This document shows, in pieces, positions 44,611-58,068 of a DNA stretch of 64,000 nt. Under the pieces are notes generated by a model. The model saw nothing but the letters and a program-made list of their open reading frames with translations. It was not told the origin of the DNA and did not search any database. Origin of the DNA: Trichobilharzia regenti (Eukaryota > Platyhelminthes > Trematoda > Strigeidida > Schistosomatidae); assembly GCA_944472135.2 (NCBI GenBank), contig CALYDD020000340.1, positions 62,001-126,000 of the forward strand, written 5' to 3'. The translations under genes were made by a program, and so were the position numbers. Position 1 is the stretch's first letter. Each line of letters begins with the position of its first letter.

Positions 44611-45804
44611 ATGCAGATGTTCACTGTATGTTCGAATACTCTTGTCTAATATTGCATGCCTCCATGATGGTGATTTCTTTCATTTCAGCTCGTCTTAGTT
44701 GTACTGGTTGTATCATTTGAATGTGAAATGGGAGGTAAGTCATCCTCATCTCTTTTTCGTCTCCACATATCAGATAGTCGATCGGACAAATGACCTGCTC
44801 GCCTCCCTCCATCCATGCATGCATACATGCGAACACTATTCTAATGCAGAGATTTGTCGACTATTGCTACTAACACCACCACCATCATTACTAAGACTAA
44901 TCATGCTACAACCACCACCACCACCACCACCACTAATACTGCTATCACCACAACTGCTAACATTGATATCAGTACTAATCTGACAATGCTAGCGCGACAA
45001 CAACAACAACAACATAGACGAATTCCAGTATGAATGCTACTCATACGACTAGTGCTAATTTCACTCACTCACTATTGCAGTTGTTATTAATATTGCTAAC
45101 AAATTTTTGTATAACGACAGCGACTGGATAAATGATTGGGAGACAGAAATTGAAGGTGAATGTATTCAAGGTAGCCGACTGGGATTTTCAGTTCATTCAT
45201 CACACAATCACACAGGCTCCCGAATAAGGAGGTAGGCTCGAAGTGAGTGACACTGATTTCTGGGAAGCGGGTGACAACCCACTTCATTACTCATTACCTC
45301 AGTCATTCACTCACTCACTCACTCAATCACTCAATCACGCATCCAGTCAGACAGACAGACAGACAGTCAGTCAGTCAGTCAGTCAGAGAGTCAGTGAGTC
45401 AGTGAAGCAGTCACCTGATCACACAGTGACATGCATTCGAGGCGAGTGACATTGTTAATCGGCCGGCTAGTGGAATGGTTGACGAATGCAGAATTGAAGG
45501 AAGGAAGGAAGGGAGGACGGTTGGAAGGTAGTCATAAAGAATGAATAAATATAAATAAATAAACAAATACATAAATAAATAAATAAATGAGTGAGTGAGT
45601 GAGTGAATGTGGTATCTTGTTGCTTTATTTTTTGCAGCTATCGCAGGTCCAGTTCCAGAACCAGCCGCCGCTGCCGCTGCAGCAAACAGTGGTTGTCCTG
45701 GCTGTCCCGGTGGATGCCCTAATTGCCCTAAGTGTTGTGGATGCCGTGGATGTCGAGGTGGGAAGTGTCCAGGAGGCTGCTGCAGAGGCTGTCGGAGACA
45801 GTAA
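44611..45804 (+). CDS. Secreted Gly/Pro/Cys-rich peptide, copy 3
   Basis: Exons 44611-44625, 44689-44734 and 45638-45804; coding sequence identical to the other copies. Intron 2 is slightly longer because of an extra CAGT in a tetranucleotide run. The gene is intact although the upstream part of this unit lies in the divergent tract. Confidence 0.8.
45081..45155 (+). other. Candidate optional 75-nt exon, open (copy 3)
   Basis: Same sequence as in copy 2, with TGG at the position that is TAG in copy 1. Confidence 0.45.
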
Positions 45805-47816
45805 ACCACCAACACCAAACACTTCATTCATGCAAACAAGTCTTCTGTCCTATCTGAACAAATTCTTGTCATAATCATCATCATCATCATCAGCATTTCA
45901 AGTCGGCGGAGGACCAATGTAGTGTACTTTCAAATCTCCACTCTCCATACTAAATTATTGATAAATAAATAAATAAATACATCCCACATTTCAGACGTCT
46001 TCTTCTGCTTCCTAATCGATGAATAATCAGTCGGTGAGTGTGACGGTGTTCTCGGCGCTGCTGATGGTCGAGTCGACGCCGACAGGTCAATTCTCCCACT
46101 GACGGAAACTTGCATGCAGCCATCTTGTTGAAATTTCTCTGTCTTTCAATCTGTCAGCTTGTTAGTCCTTTTGTTAATGAAGAATAAGCGAGTGAATCAG
46201 TAGTCAGTAGTTAAGTGTAGAGTCGATTGCGCCATAATTCGCTGAGCTAGCCAACCAGCCAGCCAGCCAGCCAGCCAGCCAGCTAGGTAGCTGTCGAGTT
46301 ATTCAGATATTGAAGCACCCACTCTCTTGGTTAATGGTAATTTAACTGAGTGGCATAATTAGTTAGTCATGCAGTGAGTCAGTTACTCATTCGGTCTCTC
46401 AGTGAACCAGCCGTCAACTCGAACACAACAACAAGCTTTCCCACTCATGATCACAAATTCTATATAGTCAAATTATAATGAAATCAGTCGTTGAAGGAGA
46501 ATGTGTGACCAGCATACACAGATAAACGGATAGACTGCAGATAGAAAGGCTGACATACAGCCAGACAGCACACACACTCACTCACACGAACAAACATACA
46601 AGCAGAAGAACACTCACGCTCACACTGCCCAATAGTTTGTCGCCTTCCTTCACTCTCACATACAATGCAAAGAAACAAACACACACACACACACATTGAA
46701 AGACTCATGTCCACAACACACTTTCAGACAGACAGCTATGCAACAAGGACAGTCGCGTGAAATCCAGACAATCACCAATTAATCTCACTTGATGAATCAC
46801 CTCACCAACAACATCTCGTCGAATTTCTGTCATGTCGACCGGACCTAGCTAGCTCGACCACACATTCTGTTGTTTGTTTATCCTCGCGATTGAGATCTCC
46901 TTGAATCATCATCACCATCATCATCATCATCATCATCATCAGCGGTTTCAGCAGCACTAGGACCAGAACCAGCACCAGAATTCTACTGCCAACTAACTCC
47001 ACTGACACTGTCACCATATTGACAGACTGAGTAGAATAACCAGTAGCAGGCTGTCGAGAATTGACGAGAATTCCTATGAAATTACTAACGACACCAGTCA
47101 CAATACCCGTGATGAGCAAAGTTCAACTAAGAATAATAAAATCATAAGAATAACAATAGCGGTCATAATAATATTGTCAATATAACTAAACAAATTACCA
47201 AAATAATAATTAGGATAATGCTTTTGATTGTACTATTCAACAACACAAAGCAAGACACGGGAGTCAATGTATACTGTTCATTAGTCAAAAGGCTGTCGAT
47301 CATAGATCCACATTTTGTATTCGAAAACCAATCAATTGGTTAACTGAGGAGCGTGGGATTTCGCTTCACATCAAAGAACATGAAATAGAATGCTCAAATA
47401 TACATATACAAATACATAGTATTCTGTTTCCAATGCAGTGTGTTGAACTGTGAGAATAACATTCTCACTCTACTCTACTCTACTCTACTCTAACATCATC
47501 ACATAGAATGGTCAAATGGATAGATATTTGGTATTGTGTTTTTGTTGTTCCGATCTGAACTGTGAGAAGATATGAGAATAATAAGATTCTGTTGGGACAC
47601 ATTGTCGTCTGTATCACACCACCACCGCCACAGTGTGTGTCAGTATGAGTGAATTTCCTAATGGATGCAATTCAAAGAAGTGAAGTAGTGCAGTATTATT
47701 ATTGACAACCAGGATAATTTTAGCAACAATAATAATGAAGGACGATACAAATGAAATAAAATAAGGAAGGCCACTGTCAATAATAGTGATGAAGAAGAAA
47801 GAAATGAGAGCACATA

Positions 47817-48019
47817 GAATTTTATTGGTGAATGGTGACTCCCAGTGGAATCCAGGATAACGCGAATTTCGTCCTATTTGGGAGTCATCCGCCAGCTGGA
47901 TGTACCTGCATTCCACAGTCAGTGAGTGATGATGTTCCCACCGCGGCTCGAACCCAGTGGCCATGGTTTCATACGACAAAGCGTTATCCACTAGACCACT
48001 CAAGCCACGAGAGCTGGCC
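47817..48019 (-). repeat. Sm-alpha-like SINE, unit 4
   Basis: Indistinguishable from the unit 2 copy by eye, with the same disabled ribozyme core. Confidence 0.75.
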
Positions 48020-48843
48020 ACGTCCTGTGAGACGGGAAAATCTAAAATTCAATTGAAAAATAACAGTTCGATTATAAAAATGATTATAACGACAAAACGG
48101 AAAATAATTTTCAGGACTATTAGTATCATTATTATTATCATAAGGATGAAGTAGGTTACCTACGTACAGCGAGCGGTCAGTGCTTGTTTGCTTGCTTGCT
48201 TGCATTGTAAACATCATCACATTCGTTCTTGTCACCACCACCATCATCAACATCATCTTCATTCTCATCATGACCTAACAATTGATGAGTCGCCAAACTC
48301 CGAATTCGCCAGCTCTCCTAGAATCATTCCGACTACATGCCATGCACAGCCTACACAGCCATCACATCATTTTGTAACTCATGGAAAACTCCCATTGTAA
48401 CATTTAGAAAATCAAAACAAGTGATTCAGCGAAGAGACTCTTTTCAACGAATTTATCATCAAGCTGTACAGTCGTATAAATATGGTTTTTAATAAGTTAT
48501 ATCCGGTGAGGGAATTGAATCTTACGTGTGAATGCATAAAAAATAATAATAATAATAATAATCATATGAAGTTCAATGAAAACTAGAATGTTTGTGATTA
48601 TAATCGTAGTTAAATGTCAAGTGGCAAAGCAGACTAATGTCATATCTAGAATAATTCATAGGAGGGATAGAACTTGAAAAAGGATGTGCAATTATTGGAT
48701 TAGTAGACAAATCGAATAAAACAAAAACGTTACGTAATATTGTGTGAAATTTAATAGCATAGAAGTTATCGTTGTAAAAAACAATTGATTTAGAATGACA
48801 AGTGGAACAAGTGAAATAATACCGGGGACAGTTCAAAGTGAGA

Positions 48844-49594
48844 TTAGTAATAATAACAATTGACTGAATAAGGAAGAGTATACAAATTGAATAGACAAAA
48901 TGAAAAATTGGTAGAGCTAAAATATGATTGGGGATTATCATATTTTAGCATAGAGGGATTAAGACCATGAACGTTGGAGGGGTTGAACGAACATTTTTGT
49001 ACACAGAGATCTGGCTTTTCTGTTTCGATAGCCAAAGCTTCAGCAATACAGATGAGTCGGGTACGTAGGGATTTGGGTAGATTGCTCTTTGCCTTGTAGA
49101 TGACTTTAAAGGCGGAGGCTATAGAGATAGGGTGATCATTATCGACCAGATGTTCTATGATCGCGCTTCTTATTGCTCCACTTCCACCTTTTCGTAGCCA
49201 TGCAGGATAATGTTCTTGCACACCTCTTGGACAAAACTCGAGTCGAACGACCGATATACCTAGCTCCACAAGAGCAGGTGAATTGATAAACGCACATAGA
49301 GTTGGTCAACATTGGGATCTTGTCCTTCAGGTTATTGAACAATAATGGTCGGCTAGTAAAAGCTATTCTCAGAGAGGCAGCAGGGAATGTTCTTTTCAGG
49401 GACTGTGATATCCTTCGTTTCATGATATCGGAAGCTAAGTCGCCTTTGAATTCTAAGCTCATGTAAAGTATTCTCTGGGGAGCCGTTGATAGGTCACGTT
49501 TTGTAGGCTTTGAATGTATATTCTTATCTATAAAACGTGGTGGAAATCCATTTTCCATTAGGATTTTCCTCAAAGTGTATAACTCATCTTCCAC
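48844..49594 (-). pseudogene. PLE GIY-YIG fragment, unit 4
   Basis: Pieces 49139-49594 and 48844-49269, same frameshift. Confidence 0.85.
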
Positions 49595-50680
49595 AATATC
49601 AGTGCTACATATATCACATCATTTCACAACACATCACATCACATCAGACTTCGTCACATCTCATCATATCACGTCACCCAACGCCCGATTCATTAGCAAA
49701 TATTAATTCCAAACAACATTCATATCGGTCGATTCCAAGTAGTCAAGACGACCAGAAATAGGTGACGATGCATCAAACAAATAACTAACTAATCAACTCA
49801 CTTACTAACTGACAAACTAACTAACTGTGCACTTGATGAAAACATTGAATAAATAAGTGACTAAATAACTGAATTTCTTTGTAAATAAATGGCTGACTAA
49901 CTGTCTGAATGAATATATGTCTGTCTAAATAACTCAATAAATACTTGACCAAGTGAACAACTAATCAACTCACTTACTAACTGACTAGTCAACTAGCTAA
50001 CTAACAAACTATCCAACTAAGTAACTAATTGATTAAATAATTTAAGCGTAGAACTTGGCCACTCTGGTACAATGCAATTCCATATAAGATTATTTAATTT
50101 TATTTTATTAATCACACGATGATGTCGTAGTATTAACAACACAAATCCAGTTGGTAATACTGCATCACTGTGTGATTATTGTCAAAATAAACCTATTCAT
50201 TATGGAGTAACAAACCAACCAGCCAACCAACTAACTGACTAACTAACTAACCAAACCACCGACTCACATTTGATCTCACGAAGTCATCAACGAACGAATC
50301 ATCGGACGAATGAAGGAAGGAAGGAAGGAAGGAAGAGGCAGTGGGCTCAGAAGCCAACATTCAGTCAAACTGATTCACAGACTGACAGACTGAGTCCAAA
50401 ATACAAAAATTATTTACTCATCACAGAGTGAAATTGTATAAGGAAGAGTCAATCCACGCATAAAATACAGCCAACAAACTAAACAAACAACTAGCCAACT
50501 AACCAACCGAGAATCAAGCAATCAAGCCAGCAGTTAGTCGGTCAATAAATCGAACAATCAATCCATCAATCAATGAAGCCATCATGAGTCGAATGAAGGG
50601 GGAGAGCGAATAAGTGAATGAAACTCACATTCCTCGTGTTCATTGATTATATCGGTAGGTTGGTAGGTAGGGTAGGTCAC

Positions 50681-50743
50681 TCACCTGTGTTTGAGTGTGA
50701 CCACGTGTTCGCTTGCTTCACAGGTGAACGTTGAGTATAAATA
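50681..50743 (+). promoter_or_regulatory. Promoter of the Cys-rich peptide gene, copy 4
   Basis: All three E-box elements and the TATA box preserved. Confidence 0.7.
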
Positions 50744-50801
50744 GGAAGGTGGGAGTAGGTTTCAAGTGTTAGTTTCAAGTTGACAGTAAACCACAACAAC
50801 A

Positions 50802-51991
50802 ATGCAGATGTTCACTGTATGTTCGAATACTCTTGTCTAATATTGCATGCCTCCATGATGGTGATTTCTTTCATTTCAGCTCGTCTTAGTTGTACTGGTT
50901 GTATCATTTGAATGTGAAATGGGAGGTAAGTCATCCTCATCTCTTTTTCGTCTCCACATATCAGATAGTCGATCGGACAAATGACCTGCTCGCCTCCCTC
51001 CATCCATGCATGCATACATGCGAACACTATTCTAATGCAGAGATTTGTCGACTATTGCTACTAACACCACCACCATCATTACTAAGACTAATCATGCTAC
51101 AACCACCACCACCACCACCACCACTAATACTGCTATCACCACAACTGCTAACATTGATATCAGTACTAATCTGACAATGCTAGCGCGACAACAACAACAA
51201 CAACATAGACGAATTCCAGTATGAATGCTACTCATACGACTAGTGCTAATTTCACTCACTCACTATTGCAGTTGTTATTAATATTGCTAACAAATTTTTG
51301 TATAACGACAGCGACTGGATAAATGATTGGGAGACAGAAATTGAAGGTGAATGTATTCAAGGTAGCCGACTGGGATTTTCAGTTCATTCATCACACAATC
51401 ACACAGGCTCCCGAATAAGGAGGTAGGCTCGAAGTGAGTGACACTGATTTCTGGGAAGCGGGTGACAACCCACTTCATTACTCATTACCTCAGTCATTCA
51501 CTCACTCACTCACTCAATCACTCAATCACGCATCCAGTCAGACAGACAGACAGACAGTCAGTCAGTCAGTCAGAGAGTCAGTGAGTCAGTGAAGCAGTCA
51601 CCTGATCACACAGTGACATGCATTCGAGGCGAGTGACATTGTTAATCGGCCGGCTAGTGGAATGGTTGACGAATGCAGAATTGAAGGAAGGAAGGAAGGG
51701 AGGACGGTTGGAAGGTAGTCATAAAGAATGAATAAATATAAATAAATAAACAAATACATAAATAAATAAATAAATGAGTGAGTGAGTGAGTGAATGTGGT
51801 ATCTTGTTGCTTTATTTTTTGCAGCTATCGCAGGTCCAGTTCCAGAACCAGCCGCCGCTGCCGCTGCAGCAAACAGTGGTTGTCCTGGCTGTCCCGGTGG
51901 ATGCCCTAATTGCCCTAAGTGTTGTGGATGCCGTGGATGTCGAGGTGGGAAGTGTCCAGGAGGCTGCTGCAGAGGCTGTCGGAGACAGTAA
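50802..51991 (+). CDS. Secreted Gly/Pro/Cys-rich peptide, copy 4
   Basis: Exons 50802-50816, 50880-50925 and 51825-51991; coding sequence and splice signals identical to copies 2 and 3. Confidence 0.8.
51272..51346 (+). other. Candidate optional 75-nt exon, open (copy 4)
   Basis: Open phase-1 segment with TGG at the diagnostic codon. Confidence 0.45.
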
Positions 51992-54008
51992 ACCACCAAC
52001 ACCAAACACTTCATTCATGCAAACAAGTCTTCTGTCCTATCTGAACAAATTCTTGTCATAATCATCATCATCATCATCAGCATTTCAAGTCGGCGGAGGA
52101 CCAATGTAGTGTACTTTCAAATCTCCACTCTCCATACTAAATTATTGATAAATAAATAAATAAATACATCCCACATTTCAGACGTCTTCTTCTGCTTCCT
52201 AATCGATGAATAATCAGTCGGTGAGTGTGACGGTGTTCTCGGCGCTGCTGATGGTCGAGTCGACGCCGACAGGTCAATTCTCCCACTGACGGAAACTTGC
52301 ATGCAGCCATCTTGTTGAAATTTCTCTGTCTTTCAATCTGTCAGCTTGTTAGTCCTTTTGTTAATGAAGAATAAGCGAGTGAATCAGTAGTCAGTAGTTA
52401 AGTGTAGAGTCGATTGCGCCATAATTCGCTGAGCTAGCCAACCAGCCAGCCAGCCAGCCAGCCAGCCAGCTAGGTAGCTGTCGAGTTATTCAGATATTGA
52501 AGCACCCACTCTCTTGGTTAATGGTAATTTAACTGAGTGGCATAATTAGTTAGTCATGCAGTGAGTCAGTTACTCATTCGGTCTCTCAGTGAACCAGCCG
52601 TCAACTCGAACACAACAACAAGCTTTCCCACTCATGATCACAAATTCTATATAGTCAAATTATAATGAAATCAGTCGTTGAAGGAGAATGTGTGACCAGC
52701 ATACACAGATAAACGGATAGACTGCAGATAGAAAGGCTGACATACAGCCAGACAGCACACACACTCACTCACACGAACAAACATACAAGCAGAAGAACAC
52801 TCACGCTCACACTGCCCAATAGTTTGTCGCCTTCCTTCACTCTCACATACAATGCAAAGAAACAAACACACACACACACACATTGAAAGACTCATGTCCA
52901 CAACACACTTTCAGACAGACAGCTATGCAACAAGGACAGTCGCGTGAAATCCAGACAATCACCAATTAATCTCACTTGATGAATCACCTCACCAACAACA
53001 TCTCGTCGAATTTCTGTCATGTCGACCGGACCTAGCTAGCTCGACCACACATTCTGTTGTTTGTTTATCCTCGCGATTGAGATCTCCTTGAATCATCATC
53101 ACCATCATCATCATCATCATCATCATCAGCGGTTTCAGCAGCACTAGGACCAGAACCAGCACCAGAATTCTACTGCCAACTAACTCCACTGACACTGTCA
53201 CCATATTGACAGACTGAGTAGAATAACCAGTAGCAGGCTGTCGAGAATTGACGAGAATTCCTATGAAATTACTAACGACACCAGTCACAATACCCGTGAT
53301 GAGCAAAGTTCAACTAAGAATAATAAAATCATAAGAATAACAATAGCGGTCATAATAATATTGTCAATATAACTAAACAAATTACCAAAATAATAATTAG
53401 GATAATGCTTTTGATTGTACTATTCAACAACACAAAGCAAGACACGGGAGTCAATGTATACTGTTCATTAGTCAAAAGGCTGTCGATCATAGATCCACAT
53501 TTTGTATTCGGAAACCAATCAATTGGTTAACTGAGGAGCGTGGGATTTCGCTTCACATCAAAGAACATGAAATAGAATGCTCAAATATACATATACAAAT
53601 ACATAGTATTCTGTTTCCAATGCAGTGTGTTGAACTGTGAGAATAACATTCTCACTCTACTCTACTCTACTCTACTCTACTCTAACATCATCACATAGAA
53701 TGGTCAAATGGATAGATATTTGGTATTGTGTTTTTGTTGTTCCGATCTGAACTGTGAGAAGATATGAGAATAATAAGATTCTGTTGGGACACATTGTCGT
53801 CTGTATCACACCACCACCGCCACAGTGTGTGTCAGTATGAGTGAATTTCCTAATGGATGCAATTCAAAGAAGTGAAGTAGTGCAGTATTATTATTGACAA
53901 CCAGGATAATTTTAGCAACAATAATAATGAAGGACGATACAAATAAAATAAAATAAGGAAGGCCACTGTCAATAATAGTGATGAAGAAGAAAGAAATGAG
54001 AGCACATA

Positions 54009-54211
54009 GAATTTTATTGGTGAATGGTGACTCCCAGTGGAATCCAGGATAACGCGAATTTCGTCCTATTTGGGAGTCATCCGCCAGCTGGATGTACCTG
54101 CATTCCACAGTCAGTGAGTGATGATGTTCCCACCGCGGCTCGAACCCAGTGGCCATGGTTTCATACGACAAAGCGTTATCCACTAGACCACTCAAGCCAC
54201 GAGAGCTGGCC
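54009..54211 (-). repeat. Sm-alpha-like SINE, unit 5
   Basis: Same disabled hammerhead; no private change seen in the core. Confidence 0.75.
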
Positions 54212-54950
54212 ACGTCCTGTGAGACGGGAAAATCTAAAATTCAATTGAAAAATAACAGTTCGATTATAAAAATGATTATAACGACAAAACGGAAAATAAT
54301 TTTCAGGACTATTAGTATCATTATTATTATCATAAGGATGAAGTAGGTTACCTACGTACAGCGAGCGGTCAGTGCTTGTTTGCTTGCTTGCTTGCATTGT
54401 AAACATCATCACATTCGTTCTTGTCACCACCACCATCATCAACATAATCTTCATTCTCATCATGACCTAACAATTGATGAGTCGCCAAACTCCGAATTCG
54501 CCAGCTCTCCTAGAATCATTCCGACTACATGCCATGCACAGCCTACACAGCCATCACATCATTTTGTAACTCATGGAAAACTCCCATTGTAACATTTAGA
54601 AAATCAAAACAAGTGATTCAGCGAAGAGACTCTTTTCAACGAATTTATCATCAAGCTGTACAGTCGTATAAATATGGTTTTTAATAAGTTATATCCGGTG
54701 AGGGAATTGAATCTTACGTGTGAATGCATAAAAAATAATAATAATAATAATAATCATATGAAGTTCAATGAAAACTAGAATGTTTGTGATTATAATCGTA
54801 GTTAAATGTCAAGTGGCAAAGCAGACTAATGTCATATCTAGAATAATTCATAGGAGGGATAGAACTTGAAAAAGGATGTGCAATTATTGGATTAGTAGAC
54901 AAATCGAATAAAACAAAAACGTTACGTAATATTGTGTGAAATTTAATAGC

Positions 54951-56029
54951 ATAGTATAACAACAGAAGACAAGGGCCAGGCAACATATCGTTTATTATGA
55001 AAATCAACACGTATTTATACATCTTTGAACTACATTATTATAGACAAGCGCAGTCATCTGATTGGTTGTTTAGGTAGACAAACGCAGGCTTCTGATTGGT
55101 TGTTTCGGGATTCCTTGACAAATAGAGTTCTCTCTGCGAATCATATTCTGCCACGTTAACTTTGCTGTGATTGGTTGTTGACTCAGGCTTGTTCATATTT
55201 TCTCACGGCCCATATTAGTGACCTAGACCTTAACGTAGATTAGTGCCAACCAATCGGCTAGCAGCCTGCTCTCACCACACTCTTCCCCCCGTCAAATACG
55301 TGCGACTGAAGTCGGCTTGATCTACTTGGTGCAGGCGTCATCGTTGGCTTGTCTCGCTGTATCCATTTCTGGAGCTCGCTGACGTTCACGCGCCTCTCAT
55401 TGTTCGCCATTGCGACTGTGTCTGCGTAACCCCATCTCGAAGTGACCATATATGGTCCTTCCCACTTTGGAAAATGCTTGCCTGACCCTGTCGAACATTC
55501 ATCCATACTTCGGCCCACACCTTCATATGCTGCTTTCGCCCGACCTCCCAGCAGCGTCGCAAGTAGCAGCTCCATCGCTGACAGATCTTGAACGCCACTC
55601 AACTGCGCAGAAGCCTTGAAGTCCTGCCGAAGATCACTATGTCTCCATCAAAAACTGCAGGGTATAGGCTTTTTATTTGTCGGTAGGCAGCGACACCAAA
55701 TGTAACAACAGAAGACAAGGGCCAGGCAACAGATCGTTTATTATGAAAATCAACACGTATTTATACATCTTTGAACTACATTATTATAGACAAGCGCAGT
55801 CATCTGATTGGTTGTTTAGGTAGACAAACGCAGGCTTCTGATTGGTTGTTTCGGGATTCCTTGACAAATAGAGTTCTCTCTGCGAATCATATTCTGCCAC
55901 GTTAACTTTGCTGTGATTGGTTGTTGACTCAGGCTTGTTCATATTTTCTCACGGCCCATATTAGTGACCTAGACCTTAACGTAGATTAGTGCCAACCAAT
56001 CGGCTAGCAGCCTGCTCTCACCACAATAG
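54951..56029 (-). mobile_element. Internally deleted Ty3/gypsy-type LTR retrotransposon inserted in unit 5
   Basis: Two 325-bp LTRs at 54955-55279 and 55701-56025 differ at only two positions that I can see (TATAAC/TGTAAC; ACATATCG/ACAGATCG). On the minus strand the LTR starts TGTGGTGAG and ends TTGTTACA, a TG..CA element. Target-site duplication ATAG (54951-54954 and 56026-56029); the empty site GCATAGAAG is intact in the other units. A polypurine tract (minus GGGGGGAAGAG) abuts the 3' LTR at 55280-55290, and a primer-site-like TGGTGTCGCTGCC lies beside the 5' LTR near 55687-55699. The interior is only 421 bp. Confidence 0.9.
55258..55602 (-). pseudogene. Remnant of the LTR element's polyprotein (integrase C-terminal end)
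   Basis: 114-residue frame with FPKWEGPYMVTSRWGYADTV and RRVNVSELQKW, which resemble the C-terminal end of gypsy-type integrases (the KWEGPY..V..NRLKPW pattern). It runs into the 3' LTR. gag, protease, RT and most of integrase are absent, so mobility would need enzymes from another copy. Confidence 0.65.
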
Positions 56030-56110
56030 AAGTTATCGTTGTAAAAAACAATTGATTTAGAATGACAAGTGGAACAAGTGAAATAATACCGGGGACAGTT
56101 CAAAGTGAGA

Positions 56111-56861
56111 TTAGTAATAATAACAATTGACTGAATAAGGAAGAGTATACAAATTGAATAGACAAAATGAAAAATTGGTAGAGCTAAAATATGATTGGGG
56201 ATTATCATATTTTAGCATAGAGGGATTAAGACCATGAACGTTGGAGGGGTTGAACGAACATTTTTGTACACAGAGATCTGGCTTTTCTGTTTCGATAGCC
56301 AAAGCTTCAGCAATACAGATGAGTCGGGTACGTAGGGATTTGGGTAGATTGCTCTTTGCCTTGTAGATGACTTTAAAGGCGGAGGCTATAGAGATAGGGT
56401 GATCATTATCGACCAGATGTTCTATGATCGCGCTTCTTATTGCTCCACTTCCACCTTTTCGTAGCCATGCAGGATAATGTTCTTGCACACCTCTTGGACA
56501 AAACTCGAGTCGAACGACCGATATACCTAGCTCCACAAGAGCAGGTGAATTGATAAACGCACATAGAGTTGGTCAACATTGGGATCTTGTCCTTCAGGTT
56601 ATTGAACAATAATGGTCGGCTAGTAAAAGCTATTCTCAGAGAGGCAGCAGGGAATGTTCTTTTCAGGGACTGTGATATCCTTCGTTTCATGATATCGGAA
56701 GCTAAGTCGCCTTTGAATTCTAAGCTCATGTAAAGTATTCTCTGGGGAGCCGTTGATAGGTCACGTTTTGTAGGCTTTGAATGTATATTCTTATCTATAA
56801 AACGTGGTGGAAATCCATTTTCCATTAGGATTTTCCTCAAAGTGTATAACTCATCTTCCAC
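56111..56861 (-). pseudogene. PLE GIY-YIG fragment, unit 5
   Basis: Pieces 56406-56861 and 56111-56536 with the shared frameshift. The LTR element inserted just downstream of its end on the minus strand. Confidence 0.85.
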
Positions 56862-57947
56862 AATATCAGTGCTACATATATCACATCATTTCACAACACA
56901 TCACATCACATCAGACTTCGTCACATCTCATCATATCACGTCACCCAACGCCCGATTCATTAGCAAATATTAATTCCAAACAACATTCATATCGGTCGAT
57001 TCCAAGTAGTCAAGACGACCAGAAATAGGTGACGATGCATCAAACAAATAACTAACTAATCAACTCACTTACTAACTGACAAACTAACTAACTGTGCACT
57101 TGATGAAAACATTGAATAAATAAGTGACTAAATAACTGAATTTCTTTGTAAATAAATGGCTGACTAACTGTCTGAATGAATATATGTCTGTCTAAATAAC
57201 TCAATAAATACTTGACCAAGTGAACAACTAATCAACTCACTTACTAACTGACTAGTCAACTAGCTAACTAACAAACTATCCAACTAAGTAACTAATTGAT
57301 TAAATAATTTAAGCGTAGAACTTGGCCACTCTGGTACAATGCAATTCCATATAAGATTATTTAATTTTATTTTATTAATCACACGATGATGTCGTAGTAT
57401 TAACAACACAAATCCAGTTGGTAATACTGCATCACTGTGTGATTATTGTCAAAATAAACCTATTCATTATGGAGTAACAAACCAACCAGCCAACCAACTA
57501 ACTGACTAACTAACTAACCAAACCACCGACTCACATTTGATCTCACGAAGTCATCAACGAACGAATCATCGGACGAATGAAGGAAGGAAGGAAGGAAGGA
57601 AGAGGCAGTGGGCTCAGAAGCCAACATTCAGTCAAACTGATTCACAGACTGACAGACTGAGTCCAAAATACAAAAATTATTTACTCATCACAGAGTGAAA
57701 TTGTATAAGGAAGAGTCAATCCACGCATAAAATACAGCCAACAAACTAAACAAACAACTAGCCAACTAACCAACCGAGAATCAAGCAATCAAGCCAGCAG
57801 TTAGTCGGTCAATAAATCGAACAATCAATCCATCAATCAATGAAGCCATCATGAGTCGAATGAAGGGGGAGAGCGAATAAGTGAATGAAACTCACATTCC
57901 TCGTGTTCATTGATTATATCGGTAGGTTGGTAGGTAGGGTAGGTCAC

Positions 57948-58010
57948 TCACCTGTGTTTGAGTGTGACCACGTGTTCGCTTGCTTCACAGGTGAACGTTG
58001 AGTATAAATA
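57948..58010 (+). promoter_or_regulatory. Promoter of the Cys-rich peptide gene, copy 5
   Basis: E-box inverted repeat, CACGTG and TATAAATA preserved; the LTR insertion lies about 1.9 kb upstream. Confidence 0.7.
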
Positions 58011-58068
58011 GGAAGGTGGGAGTAGGTTTCAAGTGTTAGTTTCAAGTTGACAGTAAACCACAACAACA

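Larger units (their letters stand above)
41062..47254 (+). repeat. Tandem unit 3 (6193 bp)
   Basis: Its first kilobase is the most divergent in the array (see the tract ending near 42067); the gene-bearing remainder matches the other units. One more CTCTA repeat and an extra CAGT in the tract near 45366 explain some of the length difference. Confidence 0.95.
47255..53441 (+). repeat. Tandem unit 4 (6187 bp)
   Basis: Closest to unit 2 in its first kilobase (shared TATTCGAAAACC where units 1, 5 and 6 have TATTCGGAAACC). Confidence 0.95.
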
